A stretch of 64,000 nt of DNA from NCBI GenBank assembly GCA_037013495.1, contig JAZDXN010000030.1:2170001-2234000 (forward strand), given 5' to 3'. The stretch comes from Hippophae tibetana (lineage: Eukaryota > Streptophyta > Magnoliopsida > Rosales > Elaeagnaceae). The notes beneath the pieces are model-generated. The model ran no database searches. It had not been told where the DNA came from and saw only the letters and a program-made list of their open reading frames with translations. Made by a program: the position numbers and the translations under genes. This document shows positions 11,801 through 25,500 of this stretch, one piece after another. The stretch's first letter is position 1, and each line of letters begins with the position of its first letter.

Positions 11801-14800
11801 TTATTTGAAATAAATCATATTAAATAAAATCATATTTAAGTAGATACTATAAATATATATATTAGATTGAATGAAATCATTATTTACCAATTAAAAAAAG
11901 CTATTAGTGGTTGAAATATCATACATTCCACATGTATCTTAAAACTAGGAGAAATTGGAAAACCAAGATTAAGAGACCGGGGGATTAACCTTTGTGGTGT
12001 CGATATCCTAGACATGATCGTGCAATATCCAACAAAATTATGCACGTAATTGTTAAACTTATACAAATAACAGTAGATTATAATTTATACATACGTAATT
12101 TTGGTATCATATTATGAGCTAATAAATATTTTACATATTTTGTTAATATTTCTTTGAAGTCTTACTTTTATAATTAGGAATATGTCTAACAATTCTACAA
12201 ACATAAATACGGATTGCCAAAATTCATAAATTATCTCGATACAAAAATTCCTCATTTGCATGCAAACATTCAAACAATAAATTTGTATTGTATATAAGAT
12301 CTCCAAATATAACTATATTATCTTCTACAAGTTCAATATGATGTGTTACCATTATTCTCCCTACAAACAGCTTCTATATATAGGTTGATATAACTAAAAA
12401 TTATTTTTTTTACCAACTAATTCAGAGTAAAATAAATTGGTTTAATCTTATTTTCTCTACCAAATGTCTTATTTTGTTTTGCAAAAATTAAAATATGTTA
12501 AAGTTATATAAAATAAATAAACTCACTTTTACTATTTTATAATAAATGTATAAAAGATGTTATAAATAAATAAATAATACATAAATTTTTTCCTTTATTT
12601 GAAATAAATCATATTAAATAAAATCATATATAAGTAGATACTATAAATATATATATTAGATTGAATGAAATCAATATTTACCAATTAAAAAAAGCTATTA
12701 GTGATTGAAATATCATATATTCCACATGTATCTTAAAAGTGGGAGAAATTGGAAAACCAAGATTAAGAGACTGGGGATTACCCTTTGTGGTGTCGATACC
12801 CTAGACCTGATCGTGCAATATCCAACAAAATTATGCACGTAATTGTTAAACTTATACAAATAACAGTAGATTATAATTTATAGATTAGTAATTTTGGTAT
12901 CATATTATGAGCTAATAAATATTTTACATATTTTGTTAATATTTCTTTGAAGTCTTACTTTTATGATTAGGAATATGTCTAACAATTCTACAAACATAAA
13001 TACGGATTGCCAAAATTCATAAATTATCTCGATACAAAAATTCCTCGTTTGCATGCAAACATTCAAACAATAAATTTGTATTGTATATAAGATCTCCAAA
13101 TATAACTATATTATCTTCTACAAGTTCAATATGATGTGTTACCATTATTCTCCCTACAAACAGCTTCTATATATAGGTTGATATAACTAAATATTATTTT
13201 TTTTACCAACTAATTCAGAGTAAAATAAATTGGTTTAATGTAATTTTCTCTACCAAATATCTTATTTTGATTTGCACAAATTAAAATATGTTAAAGTTAT
13301 ATAAAATAAATAAACTCACTTTTACTATTTTATAATAAATGTATTAAAAATGGTATAAATAAATAAATAATACATAACTTTTTTCCTTTATTTGAAATAA
13401 ATCATATTAAATAAAATCATATTTAAGTAGATACTATAAATATATATATTAGATTGAATGAAATCATTATTTACCAATTAAAAAAAGCTATTAGTGGTTG
13501 AAATATCATACATTCCACATGTATCTTAAAACTAGGAGAAATTGGAAAACCAAGATTAAGAGACCGGGGGATTAACCTTTGTGGTGTCGATATCCTAGAC
13601 ATGATCGTGCAATATCCAACAAAATTATGCACGTAATTGTTAAACTTATACAAATAACAGTAGATTATAATTTATACATACGTAATTTTGGTATCATATT
13701 ATGAGCTAATAAATATTTTACATATTTTGTTAATATTTCATTGAAGTCTTACTTTTATAATTAGGAATATGTCTAACAATTCTACAAACATAAATACGGA
13801 TTGCCAAAATTCATAAATTATCTCGATACAAAAATTCCTCGTTTGCATGCAAACATTCAAACAATAAATTTGTATTGTATATAAGATCTCCAAATATCAC
13901 TATATTATCTTCTACAAGTTCAATATGATGTGTTACCATTATTCTCCCTACAAACAGCTTCTATATATAGGTTGATATAACTAAAAATTATTTTTTTTAC
14001 CAACTAATTCAGAGTAAAATAAATTGGTTTAATCTTATTTTCTCTACCAAATGTCTTATTTTGTTTTGCAAAAATTAAAATATGTTAAAGTTATATAAAA
14101 TAAATAAACTCACTTTTACTATTTTATAATAATTGTATAAAAGATGTTATAAATAAATAAATAATACATAAATTTTTTCCTTTATTTGAAATAAATCATA
14201 TTAAATAAAATCATATATAAGTAGATACTATAAATATATATGTTAGATTGAATGAAATCATTATTTACCAATTAAAAAAAGCTATTAGTGGTTGAAATAT
14301 CATACATTCCACATGTATCTCAAAAGTAGGAGAAATTGGAAAACCAAGATTAAGAGATAGGGGGATTACCTTTTGTGGTGTCGATACCCTAGACATGATC
14401 GTGCAATATCTAACAAAATTATGCACGTAATTGTTAAACTTATACAAATAACAGTAGATTATAATTTATAGATTAGTAATTTTGGTATCATATTATGAGC
14501 TAATAAATATTTTACATATTTTGTTAATATTTCTTTGAAGTCTTATTTTTATGATTAGGAATATGTCTAACAATTCTACAAACATAAATACGGATTGCCA
14601 AAATTCATAAATTATCTCGATACAAAAATTCCTCGTTTGCATGCAAACATTCAAACAATAAATTTGTATTGTATATAAGATCTCCAAATATAACTATATT
14701 ATCTTCTACAAGTTCAATATGATGTGTTACCATTATTCTCCCTACAAATAGCTTCTATATATAGGTTGATATAACTAAATATTATTTTTTTTACCAACTA

Positions 14801-17800
14801 ATTCAGAGTAAAATAAATTGGTTTAATGTAATTTTCTCTACCAAATGTCTTATTTTGTTTTGCAAAAATTAAAATATGTTAAAGTTATATAAAATAAATA
14901 AACTCACTTTTACTATTTTATAATAAATGTATTAAAAATGGTATAAATAAATAAATAATACATAACTTTTTTCCTTTATTTGAAATAAATCATATTAAAT
15001 AAAATCATATATAAGTAGATACTATAAATATATATATTAGATTGAATGAAATCATTATTTACCAATTAAAAAAAGCTATTAGTGGTTGAAATATCATACA
15101 TTCCACATGTATCTTAAAAGTGGGAGAAATTGGAAAACCAAGATTAAGAGACTGGGGGATTACCCTTTGTGGTGTCGATACCCTAGACAAGATCGTGCAA
15201 TATCCAACAAAATTATGCACGTAATTGTTAAACTTATACAAATAAGAGTAGATTATAATTTATACATACGTAATTTTGGTATCATATTATGAGCTAATAA
15301 ATATTTTACATATTTTGTTAATATTTCATTGAAGTCTTACTTTTATAATTAGGAATATGTCTAACAATTCTACAAACATCAATACGGATTGCCAAAATTC
15401 ATAAATTATCTCGATACAAAAATTCCTCGTTTGCATGCAAACATTCAAACAATAAATTTGTATTGTTTATAAGATCTCCAAATATCACTATATTATCTTC
15501 TACAAGTTCAATATGAAGTGTTACCATTATTCTCCCTACAAACGGCTTCTATATATAGGTTAATATAACTGAAAATAATTTTTTTTTGCCCACTAATTCA
15601 GAGTAAAATAAATTGGTTTAATGTTATTTTCTCTACCAAATGTCTTATTTTGTTTTGCAAAAATTAAAATATGTTAAAGTTATATAAAATAAATAAACTC
15701 ACTTTTACTATTTTATAATAATTGTATAAAAGATGTTATAAATAAATAAATAATACATAAATTTTTTCCTTTATTTGAAATAAATCATATTAAATAAAAT
15801 CATATATAAGTAGATACTATAAATATATATGTTAGATTGAATGAAATCATTATTTACCAATTAAAAAAAGCTATTAGTGGTTGAAATATCATACATTCCA
15901 CATGTATCTCAAAAGTAGGAGAAATTGGAAAACCAAGATTAAGAGATAGGGGGATTACCTTTTGTGGTGTCGATACCCTAGACATGATCGTGCAATATCT
16001 AACAAAATTATGCACGTAATTGTTAAACTTATACAAATAACAGTAGATTATAATTTATAGATTAGTAATTTTGGTATCATATTATGAGCTAATAAATATT
16101 TTACATATTTTGTTAATATTTCTTTGAAGTCTTATTTTTATGATTAGGAATATGTCTAACAATTCTACAAACATAAATACGGATTGCCAAAATTCATAAA
16201 TTATCTCGATACAAAAATTCCTCATTTGCATGCAAACATTCAAACAATAAATTTGTATTGTATATAAGATCTCCAAATATAACTATATTATCTTCTACAA
16301 GTTCAATATGATGTGTTACCATTATTCTCCCTACAAACAGCTTCTATATATAGGTTGATATAACTAAAAATTATTTTTTTTACCAACTAATTCAGAGTAA
16401 AATAAATTGGTTTAATCTTATTTTCTCTACCAAATGTCTTATTTTGTTTGGCAAAAATTAAAATATGTTAAAGTTATATAAAATAAATAAACTCACTTTT
16501 ACTATTTTATAATAAATGTATAAAAGATGTTATAAATAAATAAATAATACATAAATTTTTTCCTTTATTTGAAATAAATCATATTAAATAAAATCATATA
16601 TAAGTAGATACTATAAATATATATGTTAGATTGAATGAAATCATTATTTACCAATTAAAAAAAGCTATTAGTGGTTGAAATATCATACATTCCACATGTA
16701 TCTCAAAAGTAGGAGAAATTGGAAAACCAAGATTAAGAGATAGGGGGATTACCTTTTGTGGTGTCGATACCCTAGACATGATCGTGCAATATCTAACAAA
16801 ATTATGCACGTAATTGTTAAACTTATACAAATAACAGTAGATTATAATTTATAGATTAGTAATTTTGGTATCATATTATGAGCTAATAAATATTTTACAT
16901 ATTTTGTTAATATTTCTTTGAAGTCTTATTTTTATGATTAGGAATATGTCTAACAATTCTACAAACATAAATACGGATTGCCAAAATTCATAAATTATCT
17001 CGATACGAAAATTCCTCGTTTGCATGCAAACATTCAAACAATAAATTTGTATTGTATATAAGATCTCCAAATATAACTATATTATCTTCTACAAGTTCAA
17101 TATGATGTGTTACCATTATTCTCCCTACAAACAGCTTCTATATATAGGTTGATATAACTAAATATTATTTTTTTTACCAACTAATTCAGAGTAAAATAAA
17201 TTGGTTTAATGTAATTTTCTCTACCAAATGTCTTATTTTGTTTTGCAAAAATTAAAATATGTTAAAGTTATATAAAATAAATAAACTCACTTTTACTATT
17301 TTATAATAAATGTATTAAAAATGGTATAAATAAATAAATAATACATAACTTTTTTCCTTTATTTGAAATAAATCATATTAAATAAAATCATATATAAGTA
17401 GATACTATAAATATATATATTAGATTGAATGAAATCATTATTTACCAATTAACAAAAGCTATTAGTGGTTGAAATATCATACATTCCACATGTATCTTAA
17501 AACTAGGAGAAATTGGAAAACCAAGATTAAGAGACCGGGGGATTACCCTTTGTGGTGTCGATATCCTAGACATGATCGTGCAATATCCAACAAAATTATG
17601 CACGTAATTGTTAAACTTATACAAATAACAGTAGATTATAATTTATACATACGTAATTTTGGTATCATATTATGAGCTAATAAATATTTTACATATTTTG
17701 TTAATATTTCTTTGAAGCCTTACTTTTATAATTAGGAATATGTCTAACAATTCTACAAACATAAATACGGATTTCCAAAATTCATAAATTATCTCGATAC

Positions 17801-19515
17801 AAAAATTCCTCATTTGCATGCAAACATTCAAACAATAAATTTGTATTGTATATAAGATCTCCAAATATAACTATATTATCTTCTACAAGTTCAATATGAT
17901 GTGTTACCATTATTCTCCCTACAAACAGCTTCTATATATAGGTTAATATAACTGAAAATAATTTTTTTTTGCCAACTAATTCAGAGTAAAATAAATTGGT
18001 TTAATGTTATTTTCTCTACCAAATGTCTTATTTTGTTTTGCAAAAATTAAAATATGTTAAAGTTATATAAAATAAATAAACTGACTTTTACCCATTTATA
18101 ATAAATGTATAAAAAATGTTATAAATAAATAAATAATACATAAAGTTTTTCCTTTATTTGAAATAAATCATATTAAATAAAATCATATATAAGTAGATAC
18201 TATAAATATATATATTAGATTGAATGAAATCATTATTTACCAATTAAAAAATGGTATTAGTTGTTGAAATATCATACATTCCACATGTATCTTAAAAGTG
18301 GGAGAAATTGGAAAACCAAGATTAAGAGACTGGGGACTACCCTTTGTGGTGTCGATACCCTAGACCTGATCGTGCAATATCCAACAAAATTATGCACGTA
18401 ATTGTTAAACTTATAAAAATAACAGTAGATTATAATTTATACATACGTAATTTTGGTATCATATTATGAGCTAATAAATATTTTACATATTTTGTTAATA
18501 TTTCTTTGAAGTCTTACTTTTATGATTAGGAATATGTCTAACAATTCTACAAACATAAATACGGATTGCCAAAATTCATAAATTATCTCGATACAAAAAT
18601 TCCTCGTTTGCATGCAAACATTCAAACAATAAATTTGTATTGTATATAAGATCTCCAAATATAACTATATTATCTTCTACAAGTTCAATATGATGTGTTA
18701 CCATTATTCTCCCTACAAACAGCTTCTATATATACGTTGATATAACTGAAAATCATTTTTTTTCCGTCTAATTCAGAGTAAAATAAATTGGTTTAATGTA
18801 ATTTTCTCTACCAAATGTCTTATTTTGATTTGCACAAATTAAAATATGTTAAAGTTATATAAAATAAATAAACTCACTTTTACTATTTTATAATAAATGT
18901 ATTAAAAATTGTATAAATAAATAAATAATACATAACTTTTTTCCTTTATTTGAAATAAATCATATTAAATAAAATCATATTTAAGTAGATACTATAAATA
19001 TATATATTAGATTGAATGAAATCATTATTTACCAATTAACAAAAGCTATTAGTGGTTGAAATATCATACATTCCACATGTATCTTAAAACTAGGAGAAAT
19101 TGGAAAACCAAGATTAAGAGACCGGGGGATTACCCTTTGTGGTGTCGATATCCTAGACATGATCGTGCAATATCCAACAAAATTATGCATGTAATTGTTA
19201 AACTTATACAAATAACAGTAGATTATAATTTATACATACGTAATTTTGGTATCATATTATGAGCTAATAAATATTTTACATATTTTGTTAATATTTCTTT
19301 GAAGTCTTACTTTTATAATTAGGAATATGTCTAACAATTCTACAAACATAAATACGGATTGCCAAAATTCATAAATTATCTCGATACAAAAATTCCTCAT
19401 TTGCATGCAAACATTCAAACAATAAATTTGTATTGTATATAAGATCTCCAAATATAACTATATTATCTTCTACAAGTTCAATATGATGTGTTACCATTAT
19501 TCTCCCTACAAACAG
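2841..19515. repeat. Large higher-order unit, copy 1 (21 monomers, about 16.7 kb)
   Basis: Class order from 3149 is A B C C B C A D E F E F E F G A G G H C H. The same order, with shared rare variants, returns from about 19516 at an offset of 16675 bp. The offset becomes 16674 after one T is lost from a T-run near 22911, and 15087 past the E-F dimers. Rare variants shared by both copies include cacaggtatc (8756 and 25430), ttaacaattaac in class B, atttccaaaatt in the class H monomers at 17442 and 32529, and the gcatgtaat change at about 19188 and 34275. Boundaries are set by where the match to copy 2 begins and ends and are good to about 20 bp. Rare variants shared this way indicate one segmental tandem duplication rather than independent homogenisation. 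Confidence 0.9.
9504..14264. repeat. E-F dimer repeat, three copies of exactly 1587 bp
   Basis: Dimers occupy 9504-11090, 11091-12677 and 12678-14264, each 1587 bp (793 + 794). Class E carries tcaatatttacc, gtgattg, catatattcc and gacctgatc; class F carries ggggattaacc and gacatgatc. The middle dimer is the one missing from copy 2 of the large unit. Its E monomer (11091) has the head variant of the third E (tagattagta) and the tail variant of the first E (actgaaaatcat and aaatgtctta), so it is a recombinant of the two. Confidence 0.92.
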
Positions 19516-22500
19516 CTTCTATATATAGGTTAATATAACTGAAAATAATTTTTTTTTGCCAACTAATTCAAAGTAAAATAAATTGGTTTAATCTTATTTT
19601 CTCTACCAAATGTCTTATTTTGTTTTGCAAAAATTAAAATATGTTAAAGTTATATAAAATAAATAAACTGACTTTTACCCTTTTATAATAAATGTATAAA
19701 AAATGTTATAAATAAATAAATAATACATAAAGTTTTTCCTTTATTTGAAATAAATCATATTAAATAAAATCATATATAAGTAGATACTATAAATATATAT
19801 ATTAGATTGAATGAAATCATTATTTACCAATTAAAAAAAGCTATTAGTGGTTGAAATATCATACATTCCACATGTATCTTAAAAGTGGGAGAAATTGGAA
19901 AACCAAGATTAAGAGACTGGGGGATTACCCTTTGTGGTGTCGATACCCTAGACAAGATCGTGCAATATCCAACAAAATTATGCACGTAATTGTTAAACTT
20001 ATACAAATAAGAGTAGATTATAATTTATACATACGTAATTTTGGTATCATATTATGAGCTAATAAATATTTTACATATTTTGTTAATATTTCTTTGAAGT
20101 CTTACTTTTATAATTAGGAATATGTCTAACAATTCTACAAACATCAATACGGATTGCCAAAATTCATAAATTATCTCGATACAAAAATTCCTCGTTTGCA
20201 TGCAAACATTCAAACAATAAATTTGTATTGTTTATAAGATCTCCAAATATCACTATATTATCTTCTACAAGTTCAATATGAAGTGTTACCATTATTCTCC
20301 CTACAAGAGGCTTCTATATATAGGTTAATATAACTGAAAATAATTTTTTTTTGCCAACTAATTCAAAGTAAAATAAATTGGTTTAATCTTATTTTCTCTA
20401 CCAAATGTCTTATTTTGTTTTGCAAAAATTAAAATATGTTAAAGTTATATAAAATAAATAAACTCACTTTTACTATTTTATAATAAATGTATTAAAAATG
20501 GTATAAATAAATAAATAATACATAACTTTTTTCCTTTATTTGAAATAAATCATATTAAATAAAATCATATATAAGTAGATACTATAAATATATATATTAG
20601 ATTGAATGAAATCATTATTTAACAATTAACAAAAGCTATTAGTGGTTGAAATATCATACATTCCACATGTATCTTAAAACTAGGAGAAATTGGAAAACCA
20701 AGATTAAGAGACCGGGGGATTACCCTTTGTGGTGTCGATATCCTAGACATGATCGTGCAATATCCAACAAAATTATGCACGTAATTGTTAAACTTATACA
20801 AATAACAGTAGATTATAATTTATACATACGTAATTTTGGTATCATATTATGAGCTAATAAATATTTTACATATTTTGTTAATATTTCTTTGAAGTCTTAC
20901 TTTTATAATTAGGAATATGTCTAACAATTCTACAAACATCAATACGGATTGCCAAAATTCATAAATTATCTCGATACAAAAATTCCTCGTTTGCATGCAA
21001 ACATTCAAACAATAAATTTGTATTGTATATAAGATCTCCAAATATAACTATATTATCTTCTACAAGTTCAATATGATGTGTTACCATTATTCTCCCTACA
21101 AACAGCTTCTATATATAGGTTAATATAACTGAAAATAATTTTTTTTTGCCAACTAATTCAGAGTAAAATAAATTGGTTTAATGTTATTTTCTCTACCAAA
21201 TATCTTATTTTGTTTTGCAAAAATTAAAATATGTTAAAGTTATATAAAATAAATAAATTGACTTTTACCCATTTATAATAAATGTATAAAAAATGTTATA
21301 AATAAATAAATAATACATAAAGTTTTTCCTTTATTTGAAATAAATCATATTAAATAAAATCATATATAAGTAGATACTATAAATATATATATTAGATTGA
21401 ATGAAATCATTATTTACCAATTAAAAAATGCTATTAGTTGTTGAAATATCATACATTCCACATGTATCTTAAAAGTGGGAGAAATTGGAAAACCAAGATT
21501 AAGAGACTGGGGACTACCCTTTGTGGTGTCGATACCCTAGACCTGATCGTGCAATATCCAACAAAATTATGCACGTAATTGTTAAACTTATAAAAATAAC
21601 AGTAGATTATAATTTATACATACGTAATTTTGGTATCATATTATGAGCTAATAAATATTTTACATATTTTGTTAATATTTCTTTGAAGTCTTACTTTTAT
21701 GATTAGGAATATGTCTAACAATTCTACAAACATAAATACGGATTGCCAAAATTCATAAATTATCTCGATACAAAAATTCCACGTTTGCATGCAAACATTC
21801 AAACAATAAATTTGTATTGTATATAAGATCTCCAAATATAACTATATTATCTTCTACAAGTTCAATATGATGTGTTACCATTATTCTCCTTACAAACAGC
21901 TTCTATATATAGGTTAATATAACTGAAAATAATTTTTTTTGCCAACTAATTCAGAGTAAAATAAATTGGTTTAATGTTATTTTCTCTACCAAATATCTTA
22001 TTTTGTTTTGCAAAAATTAAAATATGTTAAAGTTATATAAAATAAATAAACTGACTTTTACCCATTTATAATAAATGTATAAAAAATGTTATAAATAAAT
22101 AAATAATACATAAAGTTTTTCCTTTATTTGAAATAAATCATATTAAATAAAATCATATATAAGTAGATACTATAAATATATATATTAGATTGAATGAAAT
22201 CATTATTTACCAATTAAAAAATGCTATTAGTTGTTGAAATATCATACATTCCACATGTATCTTAAAAGTGGGAGAAATTGGAAAACCAAGATTAAGAGAC
22301 TGGGGACTACCCTTTGTGGTGTCGATACCCTAGACCTGATCGTGCAATATCCAACAAAATTATGCACGTAATTGTTAAACTTATAAAAATAACAGTAGAT
22401 TATAATTTATACATACGTAATTTTGGTATCATATTATGAGCTAATAAATATTTTACATATTTTGTTAATATTTCTTTGAAGTCTTACTTTTATGATTAGG

Positions 22501-25500
22501 AATATGTCTAACAATTCTACAAACATAAATACGGATTGCCAAAATTCATAAATTATCTCGATACAAAAATTCCTCGTTTGCATGCAAACATTCAAACAAT
22601 AAATTTGTATTGTTTATAAGATCTCCAAATATCACTATATTATCTTCTACAAGTTCAATATGAAGTGTTACCATTATTCTCCCTACAAGAGGCTTCTATA
22701 TATAGGTTAATATAACTGAAAATAATTTTTTTTTGCCAACTAATTCAAAGTAAAATAAATTGGTTTAATCTTATTTTCTCTACCAAATGTCTTATTTTGT
22801 TTTGCAAAAATTAAAATATGTTAAAGTTATATAAAATAAATAAACTCACTTTTACTATTTTATAATAAATGTATTAAAAATGGTATAAATAAATAAATAA
22901 TACATAACTTTTTCCTTTATTTGAAATAAATCATATTAAATAAAATCATATATAAGTAGATACTATAAATATATATATTAGATTGAATGAAATCATTATT
23001 TAACAATTAACAAAAGCTATTAGTGGTTGAAATATCATACATTCCACATGTATCTTAAAACTAGGAGAAATTGGAAAACCAAGATTAAGAGACCGGGGGA
23101 TTACCCTTTGTGGTGTCGATATCCTAGACATGATCGTGCAATATCCAACAAAATTATGCACGTAATTGTTAAACTTATACAAATAACAGTAGATTATAAT
23201 TTATACATACGTAATTTTGGTATCATATTATGAGCTAATAAATATTTTACATATTTTGTTAATATTTCTTTGAAGTCTTACTTTTATAATTAGGAATATG
23301 TCTAACAATTCTACAAACATCAATACGGATTGCCAAAATTCATAAATTATCTCGATACAAAAATTCCTCGTTTGCATGCAAACATTCAAACAATAAATTT
23401 GTATTGTATATAAGATCTCCAAATATAACTATATTATCTTCTACAAGTTCAATATGATGTGTTACCATTATTCTCCCTACAAACAGCTTCTATATATAGG
23501 TTAATATAACTGAAAATAATTTTTTTTTGCCAACTAATTCAGAGTAAAATAAATTGGTTTAATGTTATTTTCTCTACCAAATATCTTATTTTGTTTTGCA
23601 AAAATTAAAATATGTTAAAGTTATATAAAATAAATAAATTGACTTTTACCCATTTATAATAAATGTATAAAAAATGTTATAAATAAATAAATAATACATA
23701 AAGTTTTTCCTTTATTTGAAATAAATCATATTAAATAAAATCATATATAAGTAGATACTATAAATATATATATTAGATTGAATGAAATCATTATTTACCA
23801 ATTAAAAAATGCTATTAGTTGTTGAAATATCATACATTCCACATGTATCTTAAAAGTGGGAGAAATTGGAAAACCAAGATTAAGAGACTGGGGACTACCC
23901 TTTGTGGTGTCGATACCCTAGACCTGATCGTGCAATATCCAACAAAATTATGCACGTAATTGTTAAACTTATAAAAATAACAGTAGATTATAATTTATAC
24001 ATACGTAATTTTGGTATCATATTATGAGCTAATAAATATTTTACATATTTTGTTAATATTTCTTTGAAGTCTTACTTTTATGATTAGGAATATGTCTAAC
24101 AATTCTACAAACATAAATACGGATTGCCAAAATTCATAAATTATCTCGATACAAAAATTCCTCATTTGCATGCAAACATTCAAACAATAAATTTGTATTG
24201 TATATAAGATCTCCAAATATAACTATATTATCTTCTACAAGTTCAATATGATGTGTTACCATTATTCTCCCTACAAACAGCTTCTATATATAGGTTAATA
24301 TAACTGAAAATCATTTTTTTTTGCCAACTAATTCAGAGTAAAATAAATTGGTTTAATGTTATTTTCTCTACCAAATGTCTTATTTTGTTTTGCAAAAATT
24401 AAAATATGTTAAAGTTATATAAAATAAATAAACTGACTTTTACCCTTTTATAATAAATGTATAAAAAATGTTATAAATAAATAAATAATACATAAAGTTT
24501 TTCCTTTATTTGAAATAAATCATATTAAATAAAATCATATATAAGTAGATACTATAAATATATATATTAGATTGAATGAAATCATTATTTACCAATTAAA
24601 AAAAGCTATTAGTGGTTGAAATATCATACATTCCACATGTATCTTAAAAGTGGGAGAAATTGGAAAACCAAGATTAAGAGACTGGGGGATTACCCTTTGT
24701 GGTGTCGATACCCTAGACAAGATCGTGCAATATCCAACAAAATTATGCACGTAATTGTTAAACTTATACAAATAAGAGTAGATTATAATTTATACATACG
24801 TAATTTTGGTATCATATTATGAGCTAATAAATATTTTACATATTTTGTTAATATTTCTTTGAAGTCTTACTTTTATAATTAGGAATATGTCTAACAATTC
24901 TACAAACATCAATACGGATTGCCAAAATTCATAAATTATCTCGATACAAAAATTCCTCGTTTGCATGCAAACATTCAAACAATAAATTTGTATTGTTTAC
25001 AAGATCTCCAAATATCACTATATTATCTTCTACAAGTTCAATATGATGTGTTACCATTATTCTCCCTACAAACAGCTTCTATGTATAGGTTAATATAACT
25101 CAAAATCATTTTTTTTGCCAACTAATTTAGAGTAAAATAAATTAGTTTAATGTAATTTTCTCTACCAAATATCTTATTTTGTTTTGCAAAAATTAAAATA
25201 TGTTAAAGTTATATAAAATAAATAAACTCACTTTTACTATTTTATAATAAATGTTTTTAAAATGTTATAAATAAATAAATAATACATAAAGTTTTTCCTT
25301 TATTTGAAATAAATCATATTAAATAAAATCATATATAAGTAGATACTATAAATATATATATTAGATTGAATGAAATCATTATTTACCAATTAACAAAAGC
25401 TATTAGTGGTTGAAATATCATACATTCCACAGGTATCTTAAAACTAGGAGAAATTGGAAAACCAAGATTAAGAGACCGGGGGATTACCCTTTGTGGTGTC

